A stretch of 64,000 bases of DNA from Flexithrix dorotheae DSM 6795 (GTDB lineage: Bacteria > Bacteroidota > Bacteroidia > Cytophagales > Flammeovirgaceae), in the NCBI RefSeq assembly GCF_000379765.1, contig NZ_KB903430.1, positions 62,001 through 126,000 on the forward strand, in the 5' to 3' direction. The number at the start of each line of letters is the position of its first letter. Position 1 is the first letter of the stretch. Below, one piece after another: positions 9,711 to 18,645 of the stretch. Below the pieces are notes generated by a model. It did not search any database, was not told the origin of the DNA, and saw nothing but the letters and a program-made list of their open reading frames with translations. The position numbers and the translations under genes were made by a program.

Positions 9711-10183
9711 ATACTCAATTCCAACAATTAGAAAATCTTGCATTTGCCTTACAAAAAGTGGAATTGAAATGTTGGGCACACTAAAATCATCTTTACCAAT
9801 AGAGGTTGTTGTGCCGGCTATATTGTAATTTAGAAATAGGATTATTTGGCTTGGTCACCAAACTGATAAAAGGTTGGCTTATAGATTTATCTGCAAAAAA
9901 TGTTAATCAAAAAGTCATTTTATTGCTCATATTTAAAACAAATGTAAGTCAAATTAAATTAGAACACAATACCAGGTTTAAAAAGCATTGGTTAAAGGTA
10001 AAATGATCAGTTTATAGTACGATAAAAACAACTTTGAATAACATAGTATTAGAATAGTTTGAGTCTAAAAATTAAATTTATTTTTAAATTCACGAAAAGG
10101 AAATATTAATTTTCAAATAGAAAGAAATACAACTCGTTAGCTTAAACTCAAAAAGTATTATTACAGATAAAACTCAAATTAAA
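9711..10183. other. Intergenic region, AT-rich
   Basis: The spacer between the divergent polymerase and DUF1737 genes holds the promoters of both by position, but no consensus promoter was found. A 66-codon frame (9806-10006, plus) has no recognisable protein character and is not called. Confidence 0.4.
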
Positions 10184-10366
10184 ATGTCAAGGAAAGTAAT
10201 AGATTATAAAATTATCAGTAGTTCGAATCCCCGTTTTGTAGAAAAGGAGGTGAAAAAATTATTGAGTGAAGGTTGGGAATTATTGGGAGGCGCTTCTATT
10301 GGAGAAATTAACCGGGGTGGAACAATGGATGGTTTTTGCCAGTCGATGGTAAAATATGAGGCATAA
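10184..10366 (+). CDS. DUF1737 domain small protein
   Basis: 60 residues. The pattern of a tyrosine-containing N-terminal strand, a helix (FVEKEVKKLLSEGWELLGG) and a Gly-rich turn is that of the DUF1737 family of short bacterial proteins of unknown function. Its TAA stop overlaps the ATG of the following methyltransferase by one base (TAATG), so the two are very likely translationally coupled. Confidence 0.75.
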   Translation: MSRKVIDYKIISSSNPRFVEKEVKKLLSEGWELLGGASIGEINRGGTMDGFCQSMVKYEA

Positions 10367-11073
10367 TGCACTACAAAGAAGAAAAGGATATTTTTGGACA
10401 AGCCTTATTGGATTATTTTCATGGAAATACCACAGAAAAATTGTGGTTAAACACCTCTTATGAAACAAGGGAGGAGGTGCCACAAGATATTTTTTTAAGG
10501 CTTCCAAAAGATCTTCAGCCCATGGAGAAAATTGCTTTGAGCTATTGTGAAGACAACATTCTAGATATTGGTGCGGGAACCGGAGTACATTCCCTGATCT
10601 TACAACAACAAAACAAATCAGTTTTGGCTCTTGAAAAATCTCCGGGCTGTGTAGAAATCATGCAGCAAAGAGGTATAAAAAACATTATTCAAACCGACAT
10701 ATTTGATTTTCAAAACAGGAAATTCCAAAGCATTCTGATGATGATGAATGGCATTGGAATAGCCGGAACTATTCAGGGCCTTCAAAAACTGCTAAGCCAT
10801 TTGAAGAAAATGTTGCCAGTGGGTGGGAAAATCATCTTCGATTCCAGTGATATTTCCTACTTATATGAAGACCAGCCCCTCCCTGTTAACCAATACTTTG
10901 GTGAGATAAAATACCAGTACGAATACAAGGGAGAGAAGGGTGATTGGTTTAAGTGGCTCTATATTGATGCTAGCAAAATGGCTAAAATAGCCACCCGGAC
11001 TGGATGGGAATTTCAGGTTATCTCTGAAGATGAATATGATCAATATCTTGGATTGCTAACAAGGCTAAACTAA
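10366..11073 (+). CDS. Class I SAM-dependent methyltransferase
   Basis: 235 residues. The SAM-binding motif I is clear (ILDIGAGTGVHSL, about residues 65-77), followed by LALEKSPGC (motif II acidic residue) and an IIQTDIFDF segment with the motif III/IV region. No membrane segment. The start overlaps the stop of the DUF1737 gene, so the pair forms an operon. The substrate cannot be read from the sequence. Confidence 0.85.
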   Translation: MHYKEEKDIFGQALLDYFHGNTTEKLWLNTSYETREEVPQDIFLRLPKDLQPMEKIALSYCEDNILDIGAGTGVHSLILQQQNKSVLALEKSPGCVEIMQQRGIKNIIQTDIFDFQNRKFQSILMMMNGIGIAGTIQGLQKLLSHLKKMLPVGGKIIFDSSDISYLYEDQPLPVNQYFGEIKYQYEYKGEKGDWFKWLYIDASKMAKIATRTGWEFQVISEDEYDQYLGLLTRLN

Positions 11074-11230
11074 AACAATGATATTTAGTTTCAATAGTTT
11101 ATAAACCAAGGTGGTTTTGTTCCCTTATCACAAAATATCCTGCAAATGAATTCATACAATTATCCCAAACCGAAAGATGAGGTAGCAAATCAACCAAAGC
11201 TTGTAGCATAACTAAATTTCAGACATATTT

Positions 11231-13498
11231 ATGCGAATATACCTAGCATTTTCATTCATTATTCTACTTCGAACAAGTCTGTTGTTCGGGCAAGAGGTGC
11301 TGGTTATTGACCATGATAAACTGGAATACCCACAATTGGATCAGTTTCTTGAACTTTACGAAGATACCACCGCCCAACTGGGCATAGAAGAAATCGCTTC
11401 AGATACCTTTGCAAAAAGATTTCAAAAATTCGATAGAAACAAACAAATCAAAAATGCCCACAGTAATTATTGGGGTAAATTCAAGTTGAGGAACGCCTCT
11501 GCTACTCTATTGGAAATATACCTGACTGTTAACAAGAATAATTATGTTGAATTGTACTATAAAGGACTTGATGATAGTTTCACCATAAAGTATGCAGGAG
11601 AGTTAATACACGAGTCTAAAAAAGATATAAGCACTACAAGAAAGGATTGTCTTTTCAAATTATCACTCCTACCCAACCAGACCCGGGCCATCTATTTCAA
11701 AGTCTATTCTGGTACCGGATTCACGCCTAGTATTACCCCCAAATTAGTCAACACAAAAAAGTGGGAAAAGGAGAATAGATTTGTATTTATAAAACAGAGT
11801 TTTTTCCAGGGTATTCTGTGGATTATATTAATACTCAGCTTTTTGGTTTATTTGGGGAACCAGGACCGAACTTATCTTTATTATGGTTTTTATGTATTGT
11901 CTATATCCTTTTATTTTCTATGGAATTTTGGTTATACCGGAATTTGTCTTTTCCCCGAGTCACCTGAAATCAATTACTATCTATGGACATTACTGCCACT
12001 AACCCCTTACTTTTATTTTTCATTTTTTAGAAAATTCCTGGACACTAAAAAACATGCTCCTAGGTGGGATAAGCTTATAAAATGGTGTGCATATATCAGT
12101 GTAATCTCATTTTTTTTATCATTAATTTACCAAAAACTGACTTCACAAACCTATCATGCGATTACCTCATCAAATGTGATACTACTCTGTCAATTAGCAT
12201 TTGGTTTCACCATGCTCAACATAATTCCCAAAAAAGTCAGGCTTTTAAAATATGCTTTAATAGGAAATGCATCCCTGGCATTAGGTGGATTTATCTCTAT
12301 TTTTTTACATTTCAATAATGCACATGATTATGCATTCTTTGGGCAACTGGGAGTATTATTAGAACTAATAGTATTTTCATTGGGATTGGGTTATAAAATC
12401 AAATTGAACGAAGAAAAGAAGCGGGAAACACAACAAGAATTAATTAATCAATTGGAGAAAAACGAGGAACTTCAATTAAAAGTAAATGAAGAACTTGAGT
12501 CGATTGTAAACAAAAGGACCAAAGAAATAGAAGAGAAAAACAAGAAACTGGAAGAAAAAAACAAAAAGATCGCCTCTCAAAGAGATGAAATTCTCAGTAA
12601 ATCCGAAAAGCTCTCACAAGTAAATGAAGAACTGCTTACCCAATCAGAAATTCTGAAAGGCATCAATAAAGAATTATCTACGAATGAAGGAATTCTGAAA
12701 AAAGCTTACCTGAAAATCAGAGAAAACGAGGAACTTGTAAAAAAGAAAAATGAAGAAATTCAAATCATCAATCAAAACCTGGAGGAAATTGTAGCGGTTA
12801 GAACAGAAGAATTAATTCTTACTAAGGAAGAACTCAACATGTTCCTTTACAGAACTTCACATGATCTTAAAGGACCATTAGCCAGAATAGCCGGGTTGGT
12901 TCAGCTTGCAAGACTGGAAAATAATGCCCCACTACAAGGCTACTGGAAAAACTTTGAAAAAGTGTTAGCCGATATGGGTCGCACCCTCGAAAAACTTCTG
13001 GATATTAGTACAATCAATAAAGCTCCTGGAGAGATGGAAATCCTGGGCATTGATTCTCTGGTTTCTTATGTCCAAAAGAAGTTCGAACAGGATTCAAAAT
13101 ACATTACATTCACCTACCCGGAAGACCTGAAATTCTACTCCAAACCCAGGATGATAAAGCTAATTTTAAAAACAATTATCGAAAATGCACTAACTTTTAA
13201 ATCAACCCACCCTGAAATAAAAGTAGATTTCACCAAAAACAAGGACAATGAGATCATCATCACCATTTCAGACAATGGCCCCGGAATAGAAGATAAATAC
13301 ATTCTCAAAATCTTCGATATGTTTTTCATAGGCTCGCTTACATCGGAGGGAAATGGGCTTGGTCTGTATGTAGCCCAAAAAGCGATAGAGCATCTTGAAG
13401 GCATAATAAGAGTAAAAAGTGTTTTAGAAAAGGGATCTGTATTCACTATATACATTCCCCAAAAGGTTCACGAAAGTGAGGTTTCTACTCTTAAATAG
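11231..13498 (+). CDS. 7TMR-DISM sensor histidine kinase
   Basis: 755 residues. A signal peptide (1-about 21, ending LLFGQ) precedes a periplasmic 7TMR-DISM extracellular domain (about 30-175), seven transmembrane helices (about 185-390), a long Glu/Lys-rich coiled coil (about 392-530), a HisKA-type dimerisation region with phospho-acceptor His544 in RTSHDLKGPLAR, and an HATPase domain with DNGPGIEDKYI and GNGLGLYVAQKAIE. This layout is that of Bacteroidota carbohydrate- or ligand-sensing kinases. No response regulator is adjacent. The long coiled coil has internal near-repeats (KNKKLEEKNKK). Ligand unknown. Confidence 0.92.
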   Translation: MRIYLAFSFIILLRTSLLFGQEVLVIDHDKLEYPQLDQFLELYEDTTAQLGIEEIASDTFAKRFQKFDRNKQIKNAHSNYWGKFKLRNASATLLEIYLTVNKNNYVELYYKGLDDSFTIKYAGELIHESKKDISTTRKDCLFKLSLLPNQTRAIYFKVYSGTGFTPSITPKLVNTKKWEKENRFVFIKQSFFQGILWIILILSFLVYLGNQDRTYLYYGFYVLSISFYFLWNFGYTGICLFPESPEINYYLWTLLPLTPYFYFSFFRKFLDTKKHAPRWDKLIKWCAYISVISFFLSLIYQKLTSQTYHAITSSNVILLCQLAFGFTMLNIIPKKVRLLKYALIGNASLALGGFISIFLHFNNAHDYAFFGQLGVLLELIVFSLGLGYKIKLNEEKKRETQQELINQLEKNEELQLKVNEELESIVNKRTKEIEEKNKKLEEKNKKIASQRDEILSKSEKLSQVNEELLTQSEILKGINKELSTNEGILKKAYLKIRENEELVKKKNEEIQIINQNLEEIVAVRTEELILTKEELNMFLYRTSHDLKGPLARIAGLVQLARLENNAPLQGYWKNFEKVLADMGRTLEKLLDISTINKAPGEMEILGIDSLVSYVQKKFEQDSKYITFTYPEDLKFYSKPRMIKLILKTIIENALTFKSTHPEIKVDFTKNKDNEIIITISDNGPGIEDKYILKIFDMFFIGSLTSEGNGLGLYVAQKAIEHLEGIIRVKSVLEKGSVFTIYIPQKVHESEVSTLK

Positions 13499-13511
13499 CT
13501 ACACCAAAGTC

Positions 13512-13556
13512 AAAAAAACCTCAATACCATCACTAAAAAGATGGCATTGAAGTTTC
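13512..13556. terminator. Bidirectional terminator between converging genes
   Basis: Long inverted repeat AAACCTCAATACCATC / GATGGCATTGAAGTTT with two wobble mismatches and an AT loop. It serves the histidine kinase (plus) and the small membrane protein (minus). The minus direction ends in seven T and is the stronger one. Confidence 0.75.
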
Positions 13557-13579
13557 TAATAATCTTTTATAGCTTAATC

Positions 13580-13819
13580 TTAATTCCAATAAGTCATATC
13601 CACTGTTTCCTGTTGATTTTTCAGATCATCTATCTTCTGATTGGTAAAATTAAATACCACAAAATCAAATGAAACCAGGGTTAAAATTAAGAGTAAACTT
13701 ACCACATAACCCTTAAGTGGTGTAAGGTATTGTAAAAATCTCTTATAGGCATAAACAACCAATGCAATTGAAGATACAATAATGTAGACTAATACAAAAA
13801 ATTCAAAAATCCAGATCAT
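13580..13819 (-). CDS. Small two-helix membrane protein, unknown
   Basis: 79 residues with two hydrophobic helices (about 3-25 and 38-58) joined by a basic loop (YKRFLQYLTPLKGY), then a hydrophilic tail (FTNQKIDDLKNQQETVD). No family recognised. A strong terminator immediately follows in the minus direction, which supports it as an expressed gene. Confidence 0.55.
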   Translation of the reverse strand: MIWIFEFFVLVYIIVSSIALVVYAYKRFLQYLTPLKGYVVSLLLILTLVSFDFVVFNFTNQKIDDLKNQQETVDMTYWN

Positions 13820-14052
13820 GGTTTTATACTAAACAAAAATTAATGAGCGAAAACGCGAACCTTTTGTTTTAGAAGAATCAAATACTTAATCAGGATACTC
13901 CAAAAACTAGTAATGGTTCACTAAAAAATTAATAAAACAAAAAACGCAAACCGGATGAAGGACATTCTTGCTAGTAGTAGAGTAGAATTATCTAATAAAT
14001 TATTGAAATAATTCTATTTAAAGTTAAAAAACTAATATCAATTTGTCAATAT

Positions 14053-15435
14053 TTAAAGCCCATATTTATCAATTAGATAAATTAAGGCAGTCATTGAAGC
14101 CGCTCCAAGCTCCAATTCTCGTTTGTTTACCTTATCGAAAGTATCAATTTCGGTGTGATGATAGTCAAAATATCGCTGTGAATCCGGTTTGAAACCAATT
14201 AAACTAACCCCCTGAGCTTTCAAAGGGCTAATATCTGCCCCGCCTTCTCCTTTTTCAATATCATAGATTTTGAAAGGAGAAAACAATGGTTTCCATGAGG
14301 CAATTTTTTTTATGACTTTTTCATCTGCATTAATTCCAAATCCTTTTGGGGTAAATCCACCAGAATCGGATTCTAAAGCAGCTAAATGAATTTCTTTATT
14401 TTCCTTGGCAAGCTCTGCATATTTCCTACCGCCTCTCAATCCATTTTCCTCATTCATAAACATTACCGCCCTAATCGAGTGCCTAGGCTTAATTCCCAGA
14501 CTCTTCAGTGTCCGTAAAACTTCTATGGACTGTACACATCCAGTTCCATCATCATGCGCACCTTCACCCAAATCCCATGAATCCAGATGACCACCCACTA
14601 CAATAAACTCATTTGGTTTTTCAGTACCTGTAATTTCCCCAATCACATTATAGGACAGTTCATCTTCCTTCATTTCGCAATGGGTCTCAAAATAAAATTT
14701 CAGATTTTTATCATCTTTTAGCAGGCTGCTTAAAAGTTCGGCATCATTTGTACTGATGGCTACTGCCGGAATTTTAGGAATATTTAAGGCATATCTTAAA
14801 GCACCAGTGTGGGGGATGTTGTCCAGAGCAGTAGTCATAGACCGGACTACCACACCGATAGCGCCATATTTTGCGGCTTCCGAAGCACCACTTCCCCTTT
14901 GATTTACAGCACCTCCGTATGCTTCAAATGTTTGTATTTTGGTAGGGTCAAGCGGGCGGTTAAAAAGGACAATCTTCCCTTTAATATTTTCTTCTCCCAA
15001 ATCGGCCAGTTCCTGAAAAGAATGTACCTCTACCACATTTCCCACTGCACCTTTATCTCCTGTACCCACCGCATTGCCTAAGGCGCAAATATTTACATCA
15101 ACACTACCTAATTTCTCAGAATTCACAATTTTCCCCACTTCCTTTTTGCCTCTTACCCAATGAGGCACCATTACTTCCTGAAGAAAAACTTTATCAAAGC
15201 CGTAATCCTCCATCACCTGTCTGCTCCAATTTACAGCTGCGGCAGCCTGGGGTGATCCACTTAGTCTTCCGCCAATTTGTTGGGTGAGATATTCCAGGTT
15301 ATCATAACATTCTCCATTTACCAGTACTTCATTGAAAATACGTTGGAGCACTTCTTCGTCCTTCTCCTGGGAATAAACATTTACAGAAAAGAATAGCCAG
15401 TAAAAAATGAGCCAGGCTATTTGTGAATAATTCAT
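14053..15435 (-). CDS. Secreted M28-family metallopeptidase (aminopeptidase)
   Basis: 460 residues from the chosen start MNYSQIAWLIF, which begins a signal peptide cut near VYSQ-EK; the frame is open to 15573 but that part looks non-coding. A PA-domain-like region (about 100-260) precedes the M28 peptidase domain. Zinc ligands are in order: His in GGHLDSWD, Asp in HDDGTG, Glu in MNEENG (with the catalytic Glu), Asp in LESDSGG, and His in DYHHTEIDT. It would act in the periplasm or at the surface on peptides, releasing N-terminal residues. It stands alone. Confidence 0.92.
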   Translation of the reverse strand: MNYSQIAWLIFYWLFFSVNVYSQEKDEEVLQRIFNEVLVNGECYDNLEYLTQQIGGRLSGSPQAAAAVNWSRQVMEDYGFDKVFLQEVMVPHWVRGKKEVGKIVNSEKLGSVDVNICALGNAVGTGDKGAVGNVVEVHSFQELADLGEENIKGKIVLFNRPLDPTKIQTFEAYGGAVNQRGSGASEAAKYGAIGVVVRSMTTALDNIPHTGALRYALNIPKIPAVAISTNDAELLSSLLKDDKNLKFYFETHCEMKEDELSYNVIGEITGTEKPNEFIVVGGHLDSWDLGEGAHDDGTGCVQSIEVLRTLKSLGIKPRHSIRAVMFMNEENGLRGGRKYAELAKENKEIHLAALESDSGGFTPKGFGINADEKVIKKIASWKPLFSPFKIYDIEKGEGGADISPLKAQGVSLIGFKPDSQRYFDYHHTEIDTFDKVNKRELELGAASMTALIYLIDKYGL

Positions 15436-15629
15436 AATATTTAATCGAAAACTTGTGTTTCCAAAATTTTCTGCAGCGAAAGTATGAATATACCCGCTAA
15501 ATTTTGAATTATTCTTATATTTTTTTCGCTTTAAAGCAATATTCTTGAAAAAATGCAATGAATTTACACTCAAGAAATGGCTGAACTATGTCAAAAGGCT
15601 TACCTTCCTCACCCAAAAAAGGGCAAATC

Positions 15630-16064
15630 TTAATTTTCTCCTGAAACCTGTTTGGCCTCTTTCAAAAGATACATGAGTTGGTTAGGATCAGATTCATTTA
15701 AATAAAAATATCCTTTTACAAAAATCATTTCGTTGGTATAATCAATCTTTTTTGCAGTATAAACTTCAATTACAGTTTCCGGACCGGCACCTCCACAAAA
15801 AAAGCAGGAATTAAATGGAAGAGAGGAAAGTACAATTTTATCCTCACTCATCATCTCATCAAGGGGAATGATGAAACCTTTTAGCGTAATTTCCTTTCCA
15901 TTTAGTGACTTTACCTCATTTCCAAAAACCGGATAATCAATTTGGTAACCCTGATCTTTTTTGGTTTCAAATTTCACATCCGCCAATTTGTCCCAATTAT
16001 CCTGGGCAAGTACACAAAAATTCCAAAAAAAGAGCACACCGATAATGAATAAAAATTTCTTCAT
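15630..16064 (-). CDS. DUF3299-like exported protein
   Basis: 144 residues with a signal peptide (1-about 20, ending VLAQ). The body has a GKEITLKGFIIPLDE segment and a Cys-rich SCFFCGGAGPETV motif, then a strand region ending near LKEAKQ. The GF-x-x-PL and central Cys segment resemble DUF3299 proteins, which are periplasmic and of unknown function. The paired Cys could bind metal. Its ATG overlaps the stop of the upstream RDD gene (ATGA), indicating coupling. Confidence 0.6.
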   Translation of the reverse strand: MKKFLFIIGVLFFWNFCVLAQDNWDKLADVKFETKKDQGYQIDYPVFGNEVKSLNGKEITLKGFIIPLDEMMSEDKIVLSSLPFNSCFFCGGAGPETVIEVYTAKKIDYTNEMIFVKGYFYLNESDPNQLMYLLKEAKQVSGEN

Positions 16065-16900
16065 ACTATTTCCTCCTCAAATGTCTGTTCTGAATTACCT
16101 ACCTCCGTTTCCGCCTCTCTATCATCTATAATCACAATGGTTTCGGAAATTTTATCATGTGTGGTCTGATGATTAATATCCCAGAAATATTGGAAAAAAC
16201 CCATAAGGAATAAGGCTGCAGATGCAGTATATCCTGAAACTCTTTCCACACTATCCCAAAGCCGTAATTTTAATCCATTTAGCCTTACCACCCGGATACC
16301 CATCAGGCGTTTTGCAGGAGTTTGACCTCGCCATTTCCAGGTAAAAAATGAAAAATAAACCACCCCTCCAACTGCTCTGGAAAACAACTTCAGCCCTTCA
16401 TTCATCCCATCAATGGGATCATTAATATTTGCTTCTTTTATTGCAGGAATTACTAATTTAAAATCATCCGGAATAAATGTTCCGAATACAATTTCAATTG
16501 CCATCAGCACGGAGGCTCCAACCAAAAAAATAATAAAACCATAAACATAATATTTGGTGTATTTCCCTAATCCTCGCCTTACTTTTTCCTCAATCTCGTA
16601 CTCCTCCAGCTTCTCATCCATTAAGTGAAGGTTGCGATTCAACAACCTTCTCCCCTCCTTTATGGTTAAATTCAGCTTTCGGCTCATGTACAAAATCCCC
16701 ATCCCAGCCAAAACTGTAAACCATAAATATTTGGTAGCCAGCAAAATTATAGCCCAATCTAAAATATAGGCAAGGCTTCTTCTCTGAAAAGAGGCCAGTT
16801 TTGCACCTTGTAATTTTGGGTCTACCTGGGCCCGGGTTACATCAAATTGTTTTTTGTTTTTGCTTTTAGTTTTATTCATTCCCCTGAAGCTAAATTTCAA
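16061..16900 (-). CDS. RDD-family membrane protein
   Basis: 279 residues. The RDD signature is present: FQRRSLAYILDWAI in the first helix (Arg, Asp), then a helix near 115-140, and GQTPAKRLMGIRVVR followed by DSVERVSGY near 200-225. An unusually long insert (about 70-110, Glu/Arg-rich) separates helices. RDD proteins are small membrane proteins, some linked to ion transport. It overlaps the downstream DUF3299-like gene by 4 bp. Met8 is an alternative start. Confidence 0.85.
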   Translation of the reverse strand: MKFSFRGMNKTKSKNKKQFDVTRAQVDPKLQGAKLASFQRRSLAYILDWAIILLATKYLWFTVLAGMGILYMSRKLNLTIKEGRRLLNRNLHLMDEKLEEYEIEEKVRRGLGKYTKYYVYGFIIFLVGASVLMAIEIVFGTFIPDDFKLVIPAIKEANINDPIDGMNEGLKLFSRAVGGVVYFSFFTWKWRGQTPAKRLMGIRVVRLNGLKLRLWDSVERVSGYTASAALFLMGFFQYFWDINHQTTHDKISETIVIIDDREAETEVGNSEQTFEEEIV

Positions 16901-17090
16901 AGAAACATAAAAAAGTTAAAAGAATAAAATTCCCTAAATTTACTATGCCTTTGCTTACTAAGATAGATAAATGGACCAAAAAGTTACAACCGTTCATCAA
17001 TTTTTGCCTGATTATTTACCGTTGAAAGAATTTTTGTTTCATTTGGGTCAAAAAAATCGTAATTTAAATATCAAACTTAAGGAAATAATT

Positions 17091-17414
17091 ATGAGCGATT
17101 TTTGGAAAACAGCAAGACATAGATGGGAAAGCCTTTTGGGAAAAACCAATAAGGCCATTGAAACGGGCAGAATTCAAATTGAAATAACCCAGTTTAAAAA
17201 CAGGATAAATTCTACATACAGGGAAATAGGGAAATATATTCATAAACAGTCCGATAAAGGCATCGTAAAATTCACAACCGATAATGAATTCATTTCCCAA
17301 AAGCTTAAAGACATTCAGTTTTACAATGAAAAAATTGAAGAACTCAGAGCGCAAAGTCCCCGATGGAGTAAAAAACAAAACAAAGAAAGAGAAGAAGAAC
17401 CTGCTGATTATTAA
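17091..17414 (+). CDS. Small helical protein, unknown
   Basis: 107 residues from the ATG at 17091, chosen because an AAGGA ribosome-binding site sits 8 bp upstream and the frame further upstream (to 16971) looks non-coding. The product is largely helical and charged, with WKTARHRWESLLGKTNKAIETG near the start and KDIQFYNEKIEELRAQS near the end, resembling small coiled-coil proteins. No family recognised. A clear terminator follows. Confidence 0.55.
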   Translation: MSDFWKTARHRWESLLGKTNKAIETGRIQIEITQFKNRINSTYREIGKYIHKQSDKGIVKFTTDNEFISQKLKDIQFYNEKIEELRAQSPRWSKKQNKEREEEPADY

Positions 17415-17454
17415 GTATCTATTGTTTCAAAATTTAGGAAAAAATTTCTAAAAA

Positions 17455-17503
17455 AATCCTTACCTGCATTTATTGTTTTTGCGGGTAAGGATTCTTAATT
17501 TTT
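17455..17503 (+). terminator. Rho-independent terminator
   Basis: Stem AATCCTTACCTGC (17455-17467) / GCGGGTAAGGATT (17481-17493) with one wobble and a T-rich loop, followed by CTTAATTTTT. It ends the small helical-protein transcript and lies in the leader of the porin gene. Confidence 0.8.
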
Positions 17504-17553
17504 GGCTTTTCAAAAAACAATCACCAACCTTATTCAATAACAGGAAAACGCTT

Positions 17554-18630
17554 ATGAAATTTCTTTTACTTCTAGTACTAATCCTTACAGGATACCAAAC
17601 TATAGCCCAACAGGCAGACTCGCTCAAGAGTAAATTACAGGTTTATGGCTCTCTGGATGTTTACTACGGATACGACTTTAATGAACCAGATTCCCGGGAA
17701 AGACCTTATTTCCTCTATTCTCATACCAAACACAACAACATTAGTATCAATACCGCAGTCCTGGGAGTTCGCTATGAAAATGATTTTCTGAGAGGAACGG
17801 TTGCACTTTTGGCTGGTGATTATTCTGTGAGAAATTATGCAGCTGAAGAACAGTTATTTCAAAATATTTATGAGGCTTATGTTGGCGTAAAATTAAGCGA
17901 AAACTTATGGTTGGATGCAGGGGTATTTAGCTCTCATATTGGCATAGAAGGCGGGGTTGGTCCTGGAAACCCTACCCTGACCAGAAGCCTGGTGGCCCAT
18001 AGTTCCCCATTTTATGAAAGTGGGATAAAACTGGGTTATCAGCTTAATGAAAAATGGTTTTTTAGCGCACTTATACTAAACGGGTGGCAAAATATATCTG
18101 AAACCAACAATGCCAAGGCCCTTGGGACACAAATTACTTTCCAGCCTCAAAGCAATCTTACTTTAAATTCCAGTACATTCATAGGGGAAGGCAATAATGC
18201 TCCGGATAACCTGGAAAGTTTCCGTTTTTTTCACAACTTTTATCTCATTTGGGAGCCTACCTCAAAAGTCTATTTAGCCTTTGCTTTTGATGTAGGAACG
18301 GATAAACTGGAAACTAGGGCCAATGGAGAATATCAAAACTGGCTGGGGACTTCTTTAATTACCAATTACCAACTCACTTCCAAATGGAAGTTAATTGGCC
18401 GTCTGGAATATTTTGATGATCCCGGTAATGTAATTTTCACTGATAATAGTGTTACAGGACCAAACCTGACCGGAATTTCAGCTGGTGCAGATTTTTCTCC
18501 TGTTCCAAATCTTTATTTCAGAACAGAAGGGAAATATTTTTCAGGAAACGGGGATCTTTTTGAAAAGAAAGGAGAAATGACCACAGATTCAAATTTCGCG
18601 ATTTTCACCTCCCTGGGTATTTTATTTTAA
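17554..18630 (+). CDS. Outer-membrane porin, Bbp2/OmpL-like
   Basis: 358 residues from the ATG at 17554, which begins a signal peptide (MKFLLLLVLILTG, cut near IAQ-QA); the frame upstream overlaps the terminator and was rejected. The mature protein is a series of amphipathic strands ending in an aromatic residue (LGILF), as expected for an outer-membrane beta-barrel. The start LQVYGSLDVYYGYDFNEP and the SHIGIEGGVGPGNPTLTRS segment match the putative beta-barrel porin 2 family. Likely an unspecific or sugar/ion porin. It ends 15 bp before the converging WD40-caspase gene. Confidence 0.8.
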   Translation: MKFLLLLVLILTGYQTIAQQADSLKSKLQVYGSLDVYYGYDFNEPDSRERPYFLYSHTKHNNISINTAVLGVRYENDFLRGTVALLAGDYSVRNYAAEEQLFQNIYEAYVGVKLSENLWLDAGVFSSHIGIEGGVGPGNPTLTRSLVAHSSPFYESGIKLGYQLNEKWFFSALILNGWQNISETNNAKALGTQITFQPQSNLTLNSSTFIGEGNNAPDNLESFRFFHNFYLIWEPTSKVYLAFAFDVGTDKLETRANGEYQNWLGTSLITNYQLTSKWKLIGRLEYFDDPGNVIFTDNSVTGPNLTGISAGADFSPVPNLYFRTEGKYFSGNGDLFEKKGEMTTDSNFAIFTSLGILF

Positions 18631-18645
18631 GCACCTTCAATAATA

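Noticed and set aside
9806-10006. 66-codon plus-strand frame downstream of nothing recognisable
   Set aside because: No ribosome site, no conserved feature, in an AT-rich divergent spacer.
15436-15573. N-terminal extension of the M28 peptidase
   Set aside because: It would bury the signal peptide that begins at 15435.
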